A stretch of 64,000 bases of DNA from Avichristensenella sp031550535 (GTDB taxonomy: Bacteria; Bacillota; Clostridia; Christensenellales; Aristaeellaceae), in assembly GCA_031550535.1 (NCBI GenBank), contig JAVBOM010000045.1:13196-77195 (forward strand). The letters run 5' to 3'. A model generated the notes under the pieces. That model was not told the origin of the DNA. It was given only the letters and a program-made list of their open reading frames with translations, and did no database searches. The position numbers and the translations under genes were made by a program. Below, in pieces: positions 54,271 through 62,298 of this stretch. Each line of letters begins with the position of its first letter. Within the stretch, counting starts at the first letter, position 1.

Positions 54271-54501
54271 ACCCTCTATGATCGTATACGCGCCGCTACC
54301 GCGTACGGCGTAGCGGCGGTCCATGTCCTCGTGCTCGGCGGCCACAGGCGGCGCCTCCGCGTGAAAGCGCACACAAGTACCGCATGAGGCGCTCACCTCG
54401 CGCGGTACGGGCATCATTTTCGCCGTGATGCAGTTTTGCCGGCAATGCTTATAAAACCGCATCGCGCCGTAATGCGTATGGAATGTCGCCAGAAACTCCA
54501 T
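54268..54501 (-). CDS. DUF3343 small protein of the selenium/sulfur cluster
   Basis: The 77-residue protein begins MEFLATFHTHYGAMRFYKHC, and has conserved cysteines (HCRQNC, SCGTCVRF). DUF3343 proteins recur beside TusA-like and YedE proteins in selenium-using anaerobes and are thought to carry sulfur or selenium, though the role is unproven. AAAGGA lies upstream of the ATG. It is four bases behind the TusA-like gene. Its stop codon is part of the adjacent cruciform element, so the C-terminus may have been trimmed or extended by that insertion. Confidence 0.83.
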   Translation of the reverse strand: MEFLATFHTHYGAMRFYKHCRQNCITAKMMPVPREVSASCGTCVRFHAEAPPVAAEHEDMDRRYAVRGSGAYTIIEG

Positions 54502-54505
54502 GCCG

Positions 54506-54715
54506 CTATTCCTTTACAAGCGACATCGTGTACCGTCCGGCTCCCGCGCTGACTGTGACACGGAATCCTTTGGCGTGCGCGAAGCGCGTGCAGTTTTCCA
54601 CGCATACCTGGCTGTCGACCAGCAGTTCGATCTCATCCGCCGTATCGATTGCCTGTTTCAATTGTAATACCGGCTCCGGGCAGGACAGCCCGCACGCGTC
54701 TACTATCTTTTTCAT
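54506..54715 (-). CDS. TusA/SirA-like sulfurtransferase (YedF type)
   Basis: The 69-residue protein begins MKKIVDACGLSCPEPVLQLK with the invariant CPxP motif whose cysteine carries a persulfide or perselenide. The compact beta-alpha fold ends TVSAGAGRYTMSLVKE. GGGGGT precedes the ATG, which overlaps the YedE stop (ATGA). With YedE, DUF3343 and a cysteine desulfurase next to it, selenium or sulfur delivery is likely. Downstream acceptors such as SelD or selenoprotein genes are not in this window. Confidence 0.9.
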   Translation of the reverse strand: MKKIVDACGLSCPEPVLQLKQAIDTADEIELLVDSQVCVENCTRFAHAKGFRVTVSAGAGRYTMSLVKE

Positions 54716-55776
54716 GCCGTTACCCCCTGCGCAGCTTTCCTTGTGTTCAAAACAGCAACCGCGAAGAGCACCACCGCGCATACCGCGACCGCGATCCGGC
54801 CGTTCGGCGTGGTGCCCGCTGCCGACGACGCCAGGCCGAAGTTGTGGCACAGCGCCGCGCCGACCAGGAAACCGAGCACCGTAACCCCGGCGTCGCCGCT
54901 GCCGCTGCCCGCCAGCACCAATTGCCGGAGCGGGCAACCGCCCAGCAGAACGGACCCGAACCCAACCAGGTACAGGCCCAGGATGTTCCAGATCCACTCG
55001 GTATGGGCGATCGGCTGATTCGCGATGCCAAGGCGGAAGTTGCCGCTGAGTACATTGCCCAGGAGCACCGTCGCGAAAATGATCCCGAAGCACAGAAGCA
55101 TGCGGAAATCCTTGAACATGACGGCGTCCCGAATGCCGCTGATGAAGCACAGGCGGGAACGCTGCGCCACAGCGCCGACAATCAGCCCGCCGGCCAGCGC
55201 GATGAGAATCGGCGCGTGCAAGGATCCCGGACCGCTTATGCTAAAGAAGAGGAAGGATGGCGCGGCGATCAGCAACACGAGCAGGAGCACGCTCAGCACG
55301 GGCATTCCCGCGCCCTCAATGGCCGGCTGATCATAGCTGCGCCGCAGGGAAAAGCCGCGGTTCAGGAAGAAAATGCCGGTCACAATGCCCCCGGCAAAGC
55401 CCACGAGCCCGATCACTGCGTTCAAGTCGCCGCCTGCCATCCGAAGCACCATGCGAAGCGGGCAGCCCAAAAAGACCAGCGCGCCGACCATCACGCAGAC
55501 GCCCAGCACGAACCGGGTCAGGGGGGACGATCCGCCCTTTGGCGCGAATTCTTTTTTCAGAAGCGAGAGGACAAAAGCCCCGATAACAATGCCGATGATT
55601 TCAGGCCGGATGTATTGCACCGCCTCCGCCCGGTGAAGGCCCAACGCGCCCGCTGTATCCCGGATAAAGCACGCGACACACAGCGCCATGTTTGCGGGAT
55701 TGCCCAAAAGGCCTAATGCGACCGCCACCAAACCGACGACGAAACCGGCGATGACGGCCATCTTTGAGGGTTTCAT
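54712..55776 (-). CDS. yedE: YedE-family transporter, likely selenium/thiosulfate type
   Basis: The 354-residue membrane protein has about ten helices in two related halves, each with the YeeE/YedE cysteine signatures (ALCVACFIRD, GCPLRMVLRM in the first, SRLCFISGIRD, GGCPLRQLVLAG in the second). YeeE relatives import thiosulfate, and YedE genes in this neighbourhood are linked to selenium metabolism. The start MKPSKMAVIAGFVVGLVAVA has GGAGGA upstream. Its own promoter, with a LysR-type palindrome, precedes it. Confidence 0.88.
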   Translation of the reverse strand: MKPSKMAVIAGFVVGLVAVALGLLGNPANMALCVACFIRDTAGALGLHRAEAVQYIRPEIIGIVIGAFVLSLLKKEFAPKGGSSPLTRFVLGVCVMVGALVFLGCPLRMVLRMAGGDLNAVIGLVGFAGGIVTGIFFLNRGFSLRRSYDQPAIEGAGMPVLSVLLLVLLIAAPSFLFFSISGPGSLHAPILIALAGGLIVGAVAQRSRLCFISGIRDAVMFKDFRMLLCFGIIFATVLLGNVLSGNFRLGIANQPIAHTEWIWNILGLYLVGFGSVLLGGCPLRQLVLAGSGSGDAGVTVLGFLVGAALCHNFGLASSAAGTTPNGRIAVAVCAVVLFAVAVLNTRKAAQGVTA

Positions 55777-55809
55777 GTTCCATTCCTCCTCATTTTTGCC
55801 ATTGTTTCG

Positions 55810-55838
55810 ATTATACTGTAAGGCATATAAGGAGTGAA
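55810..55838 (-). promoter_or_regulatory. Promoter of yedE with LysR-type operator
   Basis: TTCACT, 17 bases, TATAAT on the minus strand. The -10 overlaps TTATA-N10-TATAA (55811-55830), the T-N11-A type palindrome used by LysR regulators, and lysR lies immediately upstream. Confidence 0.6.
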
Positions 55839-55867
55839 ATTCGGATTTTGAATAAGTTAGGCGTTGA

Positions 55868-56788
55868 TTATTCGGCAACAGGTGTCCCCGTCGTAAAAAA
55901 GCGCCGGCAATGATCCGCGAACGCCCGCTGCAGCGGCGAAAGCGCGAGTTCCTTGTTATGGAGCAGATGGATTTGCCTGCGGAATAAGGGGTTGTTCATC
56001 TCGACCACCCGCAGACGGCCGGTTTCTTGATGCATGGTGGCGGCGATTTTGGACACCAGGGATACGCCAACACCGTGCGAGGCCGCCACGATAATGCTGT
56101 GCGTGTCCGAGAAATAGGCCACGACACGCAAATCGCGCGGGTTGATGCCGCATTTCGCAAGGATGGCTTCGGTTTCCGAGCGGGTACCGGAGCCGGCTTC
56201 CCGCATGATGAAAGGGACTTGAAGGATATAGATGGATAGATTGTCGCGGATTGTGCCGTCGCTTTCCGCCGTGCCGTTCGGGAGGACAAGCACCAGCTCA
56301 TCGTCGTATATGGGATAGTGGATGAAGCGGGCGCTGTCCGGTGTGGTGCCGATTAAGCCGAAATCATAGCGGAATTTGCCCATTTCGCGTTCCACCTGCC
56401 TGCTGTCCGCCTGATCGACGCGAAAGACGACGTTGGGCCATTCCCGGCGGAAGGACGCGATAATCTCTGGGAGCAGGTTTTGCGCCGGGATGGTGGAGGC
56501 GATGATGTCTATGGAACCCGTTGCTTCCTGGTTCTCGCCGTAAAGGCTGTGCACCGCCTGATCCTTGAGCGAGAGGATGTTTTGCGCGTACACGAAGAGA
56601 TCGGCGCCCGCCTTTGTGAGCGATACTTCCTTTGTGTTGCGGATCAGGAGCTGTACGCCGAGCTCCTTTTCAAGCGCGCTGATGTGATTGCTGACCGTCG
56701 GCTGGGAGAGGTACAGCACCTCCGCTGTTTTGGAGAAGTTCAGGCTCCTGGCCACGCTGACGAACACCTCAAGATGCTTCATTTCCAT
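55868..56788 (-). CDS. LysR-family regulator of the selenium/sulfur cluster
   Basis: The 306-residue protein has an N-terminal winged helix (MEMKHLEVFVSVARSLNFSK followed by LYLSQPTVSNHISALEKELG) and a type-2 periplasmic-binding-like effector domain of CysB/CysL type (GSIDIIASTIPAQNLLPEII; PFIMREAGSGTRSETEAILA). The latter SGT segment often binds a small anion such as sulfate or acetylserine. It starts five bases after the cysteine desulfurase stop and precedes yedE, whose promoter bears a LysR box. Confidence 0.9.
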   Translation of the reverse strand: MEMKHLEVFVSVARSLNFSKTAEVLYLSQPTVSNHISALEKELGVQLLIRNTKEVSLTKAGADLFVYAQNILSLKDQAVHSLYGENQEATGSIDIIASTIPAQNLLPEIIASFRREWPNVVFRVDQADSRQVEREMGKFRYDFGLIGTTPDSARFIHYPIYDDELVLVLPNGTAESDGTIRDNLSIYILQVPFIMREAGSGTRSETEAILAKCGINPRDLRVVAYFSDTHSIIVAASHGVGVSLVSKIAATMHQETGRLRVVEMNNPLFRRQIHLLHNKELALSPLQRAFADHCRRFFTTGTPVAE

Positions 56789-56793
56789 ATGTG

Positions 56794-57942
56794 TTACCCA
56801 TTCTTGATTATTTGCGCGAGCGCGGACAGGAATTGGTCAACCTCTGCTTCCGTGTTTTGGTGGCCCAAAGAACAGCGCACCACGCCGCGCGGGAAAGTGC
56901 CTAACGCTTTGTGGGCCTCAGGCGCGCAGTGCAGACCGCAGCGCGTCATGATGCCGTATTCTTCGTCCAGCCGCGCGGCGACAGCGGCGTTGTCCCATGA
57001 TGGAAAATCCAACGCGGCGACGGCGCACCGATCCGCCGGATTCATAGGTCCCAGCAAACGTACGCCCGGGATGGCGCGCAAGCCGTCTGTCAGCCGCGCG
57101 AAGAGCGCCATTTCCCGGCTGTAGATCGCGTTAATGCCGATCTTCTCAATATAGTCCAGCGCGGCGGACAGCGCGGCGATGCCGGGCAGGTTCAGCGTGC
57201 CCGCTTCCAAGCGGTCAGGGAGCTCTTCGGGCATGTCCGCCAGGTGGGAATGGCTGCCCGTTCCCCCGGCGATCAGCGGGGTCATTTTGTTCGCGATGGC
57301 CTGCGACAGCACAAGGCCGCCAAGGCCTTGCGCCGCCAGAAAGCCCTTGTGGCCCGCGAACGCCAGCATGTCGATATTGTCCCGCCGCATGGAGAGGGGG
57401 AGGACGCCGGCGGTCTGCGCGCAGTCAACCAACAGCAGCGCGCCCCGCTCGCGGCAAATCGCGCCTACCTCCCGCACGGGCAGGATGGCGCCGCACACAT
57501 TGGACGCGTGGGTCATCACGACAAGTTTTGTCTGTGTGGTGATCTTTTCGTCCATGTCGGCAAGGTCCAGCATGCCGTCCGGCCCGCAGCGGGCGACATC
57601 CACCAGCACCCCTTGCCTTTGCAATTGGGCAAGCGGGCGGAGTACCGCGTTGTGCTCCATCCGTGTGGTGACAACGCGGTCCCCGGGGCACAGCAGCCCC
57701 TTGAGCGCCATATTGAGGGACTGGGTAACGCCGCCGGTAAACACCACCTGCCTGCCGGAAGAGCAGCCGAACAGGCGCGCGATTTTCTCCCGCGTTTCAA
57801 AGACCAGCGCGGACATTTCATACGCGCCCGCGTATCCGCCACGGTTGATGTTGAAACAGCCCCGCTCCAACACGTTTTTCACCGCGTCGGCTACGCCGGG
57901 CGCTTTGGGGTGGGATGTGCTGGCATTGTCGAAATAGATCAT
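56794..57942 (-). CDS. Cysteine desulfurase family protein (aminotransferase class V)
   Basis: The 382-residue PLP enzyme releases sulfur (or selenium) from cysteine (or selenocysteine). It begins MIYFDNASTSHPKAPGVADA, has the PLP lysine in AFAGHKGFLAAQG (~205) and the catalytic Cys region TRCGLHCAPEAHKALGTFPR (~340). This is the 'SufS-like, short' branch that accompanies YedE/TusA/DUF3343 clusters. The start could also be the GTG two codons upstream, which lies at better distance from AAAGGA. It is the first gene of the cluster. Confidence 0.88.
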   Translation of the reverse strand: MIYFDNASTSHPKAPGVADAVKNVLERGCFNINRGGYAGAYEMSALVFETREKIARLFGCSSGRQVVFTGGVTQSLNMALKGLLCPGDRVVTTRMEHNAVLRPLAQLQRQGVLVDVARCGPDGMLDLADMDEKITTQTKLVVMTHASNVCGAILPVREVGAICRERGALLLVDCAQTAGVLPLSMRRDNIDMLAFAGHKGFLAAQGLGGLVLSQAIANKMTPLIAGGTGSHSHLADMPEELPDRLEAGTLNLPGIAALSAALDYIEKIGINAIYSREMALFARLTDGLRAIPGVRLLGPMNPADRCAVAALDFPSWDNAAVAARLDEEYGIMTRCGLHCAPEAHKALGTFPRGVVRCSLGHQNTEAEVDQFLSALAQIIKNG

Positions 57943-57979
57943 GGTCACGCATTTTCCTTTCAAGATGGCTGAAAGAAAA

Positions 57980-58040
57980 GGTAGGGATTCCTTGCAGAAT
58001 CCCCCTATGGCGACCGATTCTTCGAATCCGCGCCGCCGTC
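57980..58040 (-). repeat. Family A palindromic repeat, copy 8 (reverse orientation)
   Basis: On the minus strand: GGCGGCGCGGATTCGAAGAA, TCGGTCGCCAT, GGGGATTCTGCAAGGAATCC, CTACC. The first hairpin is GATTC-GAA-GAATC. It lies between the divergent cysteine desulfurase and mrfA genes. Confidence 0.88.
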
Positions 58041-58083
58041 ATTGTACCGGTTGGGAAGGTGGGTGTCAAGATTACGCGCGCAG

Positions 58084-58135
58084 TTGCAGTTTCCTCCCGT
58101 ATGGATTATAATAATGGGAACATTCATACGGGAGG
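58084..58135 (+). promoter_or_regulatory. mrfA promoter flanked by an 11-bp inverted repeat
   Basis: TTGCAG, 17 bases, TATAAT (58107-58112). CCTCCCGTATG (58093-58103) and CATACGGGAGG (58125-58135) are exact complements placed around the -10; the right arm contains the GGAGG ribosome binding site. Because transcription starts between the arms, they cannot form an RNA hairpin, so a DNA operator is more likely. Confidence 0.7.
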
Positions 58136-58140
58136 CCCCC

Positions 58141-60408
58141 ATGAACCTGGAACAGCTCCTGGACGCCTTGCGCGGGTCGCCCGCCTTCATGCAAAATGTC
58201 ACCCACTGGGAGACCCTGCCCGCCCGTCCGGCGCGGCTGGCCGCGTTCCCGGAGGGGATTGACGAGCGCATTCCGGCGGTGCTGCGCGCGCGGGGCGTCG
58301 CGTCGCTCTATACGCACCAGCGGCAAGCGGTGGACGCCATCCTGCGCGGGGAAAACATCGCCGTGGTGACGCCGACGGCCTCCGGCAAGACGCTCTGCTA
58401 TAACTTGCCGGTGATCAACGCCATCCTGCGGGACGAGGACGCCCGGGCGCTGTACCTGTTCCCGACCAAGGCGCTCTCCGCCGACCAGGCGCACGAGCTG
58501 TACACGTTGGTCGAGGCGCTGAACGCGCCCATCAAGGCGTACACATACGACGGCGACACGCCGGAATCGGCCCGCCGCTCCATCCGCCAGGCGGGGCACG
58601 TGGTCGTCACGAACCCGGACATGCTCCACGCCGCCATTTTGCCTGGGCACACCAAATGGGTCAAGCTGTTCGAAAATCTGAAATACATCGTCATCGACGA
58701 AATTCACGCCTACCGGGGCGTGTTCGGCTCCAACCTCGCCAATGTCATCCGGCGGCTAAAGCGGCTGGCCGCGTTCTACGGCAGCCATCCGCAGTTCATC
58801 TGCTGCTCCGCCACCATCGCGAACCCGAAGGAGCTGGCCGAGCAGATGACGGGGGAACCCATGACGCTGATCGACGACAACGGCGCGCCAATGGGGGAGC
58901 GCCACATCGTGTTCTATAACCCGCCGGTGGTGAACCGGCAGCTCGGCATTCGCAAGTCCTCCCTGTTGGAAACGCGGACGATCGCGTCGATGCTCGTAAA
59001 AAGCGACGTGCAAACGATCGTGTTCGCCCGTTCCCGGCTGCAGGTGGAGGTGCTCGCGAAGTACCTTAAGGAGCTGGTGCGGGATTCGCTCGGCAACGCG
59101 GGCCGCGTGCGCGGCTATCGGGGCGGGTATCTGCCCACCCAACGCCGCGAGATCGAGCACGGGCTGCGAAACGGCGACGTCACCGCCGTGGTCGCGACGA
59201 ACGCGCTGGAGCTGGGCATCGACATCGGCAGGCTCGACGCGTGCGTGCTGTGCGGCTACCCCGGCACCATCGCCAGCACGTGGCAGCAAGCCGGGCGTGC
59301 GGGGCGCAGGCGCGGCACGTCGCTGGTGCTGATGGTCGCGTCGTCCTCCGCGCTGGATCAGTATATCATCAGCCACCCGGAGTACTTCTTCAAGCAGTCG
59401 CCAGAGCACGCGCTGGCCAACCCGGACAACCTGTACATCCTGATGAACCACCTCAAATGCGCGGCGTACGAGCTGCCGTTTATGGACGATGAACACTTCG
59501 CCACGAGCGAGGCCACGGAGCCGATGCTCGGCTTTCTGGAGGAGCAGGGCTTCCTGCGCCACACGGCGGGCCGCTGGCACTGGTCCACGGAGGAGTTCCC
59601 GGCGGCGGAGATCAACCTGCGCTCGCCCGGGGACGAGAACTTCATGATTATCGACATCACGGACCCGGCGAGCCACCGCATTATCGGCGAGATGGACCGG
59701 TACACCGTGCCGATGCTGCTGCACGAGCAGGCGATCTACATGCACGACGCCGAGCAGTATCAGGTGGAGGAGCTGGATTTTGAGCACAAGAAGGCGTACA
59801 TCCGCCGCGTGGACGTGGGTTATTACACCGACGCGGACCTGAACGTCAGCCTGCGCGTGCTGAACGAGGACAAGCGGGACGCCAACGCCACGCCGCCGCG
59901 CAGCCTGGGCGAGGTGCTCGTCACCAGCATGGTGACGCTCTTCAAAAAAATGAAGTTTGACACGCACGAGAACCTCGGCTTCGGCCCGGTGGATCTCCCG
60001 GAGATGGAGATGACGACCAGCGCATGCTGGTGGACTGTGCCGGAGGAGATTGGCCGGGCGTTCGGGGACGACGCGCTGCAGGGCGGCATGCTCGGCATCG
60101 CGGCGGTGCTGCGGCAGATCGCACCGCTGTACCTGATGTGCGCGCAGCGCGATTTGGCGGTGCTGTACCGCGTGCGCGACCCGTTCACGCGCAAGCAGAC
60201 CGTGTACCTATACGACAACTGCCCCGGCGGCGTCGGGCTGTCCGAGAAGATTGACGACCTGCTGCCCACGCTGCTGGAACGCGCCCAAGAGGTGATCCGG
60301 CAGTGTCCGTGCGAGGAGGGATGTCCGTCCTGCGTCGGCCCGGTCGCGGATGTCGGCCCGCTGGGCAAGGCGACGGCACTGGAAATCCTCGCGAGGCTCG
60401 CGCCGTGA
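58141..60408 (+). CDS. mrfA: MrfA-like DEAD/DEAH-box helicase with DUF1998
   Basis: In Bacillus subtilis MrfA, with MrfB, repairs mitomycin-type DNA damage. The 755-residue protein has Walker A TPTASGKTLCYNLPV (~80), the DEIH box IVIDEIHAYRG (~185), CCSATIANPKELAEQM (~225), the helicase C region (TNALELGIDIGRLDACVLCG) with QAGRAGRRRG (~385), and C-terminal DUF1998 cysteines CPCEEGCPSCVGP. Start MNLEQLLDALRGSPAFMQNV has GGAGG upstream. The stop overlaps the mrfB GTG by two bases. Confidence 0.92.
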   Translation: MNLEQLLDALRGSPAFMQNVTHWETLPARPARLAAFPEGIDERIPAVLRARGVASLYTHQRQAVDAILRGENIAVVTPTASGKTLCYNLPVINAILRDEDARALYLFPTKALSADQAHELYTLVEALNAPIKAYTYDGDTPESARRSIRQAGHVVVTNPDMLHAAILPGHTKWVKLFENLKYIVIDEIHAYRGVFGSNLANVIRRLKRLAAFYGSHPQFICCSATIANPKELAEQMTGEPMTLIDDNGAPMGERHIVFYNPPVVNRQLGIRKSSLLETRTIASMLVKSDVQTIVFARSRLQVEVLAKYLKELVRDSLGNAGRVRGYRGGYLPTQRREIEHGLRNGDVTAVVATNALELGIDIGRLDACVLCGYPGTIASTWQQAGRAGRRRGTSLVLMVASSSALDQYIISHPEYFFKQSPEHALANPDNLYILMNHLKCAAYELPFMDDEHFATSEATEPMLGFLEEQGFLRHTAGRWHWSTEEFPAAEINLRSPGDENFMIIDITDPASHRIIGEMDRYTVPMLLHEQAIYMHDAEQYQVEELDFEHKKAYIRRVDVGYYTDADLNVSLRVLNEDKRDANATPPRSLGEVLVTSMVTLFKKMKFDTHENLGFGPVDLPEMEMTTSACWWTVPEEIGRAFGDDALQGGMLGIAAVLRQIAPLYLMCAQRDLAVLYRVRDPFTRKQTVYLYDNCPGGVGLSEKIDDLLPTLLERAQEVIRQCPCEEGCPSCVGPVADVGPLGKATALEILARLAP

Positions 60409-61541
60409 TTCCGGACCTCAGGGCGCGGCTGAAGGCCGTTGCCGACAAGCCGAAGCCCGTGGCCGCGCCCTGCGATTGCAAGGTGATGGAGGCGAGAACG
60501 CCGCTATCTGCGCTGGGGGATGTGCTGTCCGTGGAATCCGCGCATGTCCGCCGGTTGGGGCTGGATTTCCCGGCCTTCGATGTCAGGCGCGCGCTGTTCC
60601 TGGACACGGAGACGACCGGCCTACGCGGCGCGGGCACGGTGGCGTTCCTGGTGGGCCTTGGCTGGGTGGAGGGCGATGCGTTCGTTGTCCATCAGCTTCT
60701 GATGCGGGACTACCCGGAGGAAGTCCCGCTGCTGCAGCGCGTGGCGGAGATTCTGCCCAGGTTTACCAGCGTCGTCACGTTCAACGGCAAGAGTTTTGAC
60801 GCGCCCCTGCTACGCGACCGATTCACCATGGCGCGGCTGCGCGGGGAATGGCGCGACCTGCCGCACCTGGACCTGCTGCACGCGGCGCGGCGCACCTGGC
60901 GGCTGCGGCTCGGCACATGCTCGCTTTCGAGCCTGGAAGGGGCTGTGCTCGGCATTGCGCGGGAGGGGGACATCCCCGGCAGCGAGGTGCCGGAGCGGTA
61001 CTTTCAATACCTCAAGACCGGCGACGCGTCGCTCCTGGACGATGTAACCCTGCATAACGCGCAGGACATCCGGACGCTTGCGTCGCTGCTGGTGAAGCTC
61101 ACGCGCGTGTATGCCCAGCCCGAAGTACAGGAAAGCCTATTGGATGTGTTCAGCATCGGCTGCGCGCTGGAAAAGGTGGGCGAAGGGGAGCAGGCACGGC
61201 GGTGCTTCCAGGTGGCGAGCGTATCGGCGCTGTCGGAGCAGGCGCGCCTTCGGCTGGCGCAGTCGTACCGGCGGGAGAAGGACTACCTGGGCGCGGCGGA
61301 CGCGTACAGGGGGCTGATCGCGCGGGGCGAGGCGGGGCCGGACGCGTACACCGCGCTGGCGGTGCTATTGGAGCGGTGGCTGGACGACCCGGCCGGCGCG
61401 CTGGACATTGTGGACAAGGCGCTGTGGCGCTTTTCCGGCGGGGGCTTTTTGCGCCGCGCCGATGAAGAGGCGATTGCGGCGTTTTCAAGGCGGCGCGCGA
61501 GGCTGCGCGCGAAAATCAACCGGAGAGCGGAAGGGGAATAG
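60405..61541 (+). CDS. mrfB: MrfB-like exonuclease (YprB ribonuclease H-like domain)
   Basis: The 378-residue protein starts at GTG (encoding IPDLRARLKAVADK...) that overlaps the mrfA stop as GTGA. The DEDD-type nuclease core is visible: FLDTETTGLRGAGTVAFLVG (~65, first Asp and Glu), TFNGKSFDAPLLRDRFTMAR (~125) and the late HNAQDIRTLASLL (~215) with Asp. A C-terminal tetratricopeptide-like region (~245-360, SIGCALEKVGEGEQARRCFQ) follows. The gene partner and layout match B. subtilis MrfB. Confidence 0.88.
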   Translation: MIPDLRARLKAVADKPKPVAAPCDCKVMEARTPLSALGDVLSVESAHVRRLGLDFPAFDVRRALFLDTETTGLRGAGTVAFLVGLGWVEGDAFVVHQLLMRDYPEEVPLLQRVAEILPRFTSVVTFNGKSFDAPLLRDRFTMARLRGEWRDLPHLDLLHAARRTWRLRLGTCSLSSLEGAVLGIAREGDIPGSEVPERYFQYLKTGDASLLDDVTLHNAQDIRTLASLLVKLTRVYAQPEVQESLLDVFSIGCALEKVGEGEQARRCFQVASVSALSEQARLRLAQSYRREKDYLGAADAYRGLIARGEAGPDAYTALAVLLERWLDDPAGALDIVDKALWRFSGGGFLRRADEEAIAAFSRRRARLRAKINRRAEGE

Positions 61542-61543
61542 CG

Positions 61544-62251
61544 ATGGGAATGCTGACGGACTGGAAGGCACAAAAGGCGCTGATGGCGCACGGCAAAGGG
61601 AACAACGACGAGGCGTTCAAGCTCTATCAGGAGGCGTATGCCGCAGGCATGAACAAGGCGCGCTATCTGCTGCCGTACTCCATCCTGCTGCTGCGGCGCG
61701 GGGAGTACGACAAGGCGGCGGAGGTGCTGAAAAAAGTCGAGAAGGCCCCGGGCGGCATCACGCCTGACCAGCGCGTGCAGATGCTGACCAACTACGCGAT
61801 CTGCGCGTGGAAGCAGGGGCGCATCGAGTACGCCGTGAACCTGCTGCAGGAGGTCTACAGGAAGGGGCCGAACGGCTCCATCTACGGCGTGCTGGGCTTT
61901 CTGATGATCGAAAAGGGCGACCTGGACGAGGCGCTCGCGTTCAACCAGGAGGCCGTGGCGTACGACGACGAGGACCCCATCGCGCTGGACAACCTGGCGC
62001 AGACATATTACCGCCTCGCTGGGGATAAAGAAGAGGCGAAAAAGTGGTTTTTGAAGGCGCTGGAGCAGAAGGAAGGCGCCATTGACACGAACTACTTCCT
62101 GGCGCTGTACGACATCGACGAGGGGAAACTGGAAAGCGCGCGCGAGCGGCTGGAAACCGCGAAGGGCGGGCGGTTCTCGCCGCTAAACTTTGCGACACCG
62201 GCGCTGGTGGACGAGACGCTGGCCAAGATCGAAGCGCAAGCACAAGCATAA
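61544..62251 (+). CDS. Tetratricopeptide-repeat protein
   Basis: The 235-residue cytoplasmic protein is made of TPR-like helix pairs: NDEAFKLYQEAYAAGMNKAR, RGEYDKAAEVLKKVEKAPGG, QGRIEYAVNLLQEVYRKGPN, KGDLDEALAFNQEAVAYDDE and EEAKKWFLKALEQKEGAIDT. It lies two bases after mrfB with AAGGGG upstream, so it belongs to the mrf operon and may be an assembly or scaffold partner; that link is inferred only from position. Confidence 0.82.
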   Translation: MGMLTDWKAQKALMAHGKGNNDEAFKLYQEAYAAGMNKARYLLPYSILLLRRGEYDKAAEVLKKVEKAPGGITPDQRVQMLTNYAICAWKQGRIEYAVNLLQEVYRKGPNGSIYGVLGFLMIEKGDLDEALAFNQEAVAYDDEDPIALDNLAQTYYRLAGDKEEAKKWFLKALEQKEGAIDTNYFLALYDIDEGKLESARERLETAKGGRFSPLNFATPALVDETLAKIEAQAQA

Positions 62252-62298
62252 CGCGAAAGAGAAAGCGGGGAACATACATGCGGTACGAAGGAGACCGG

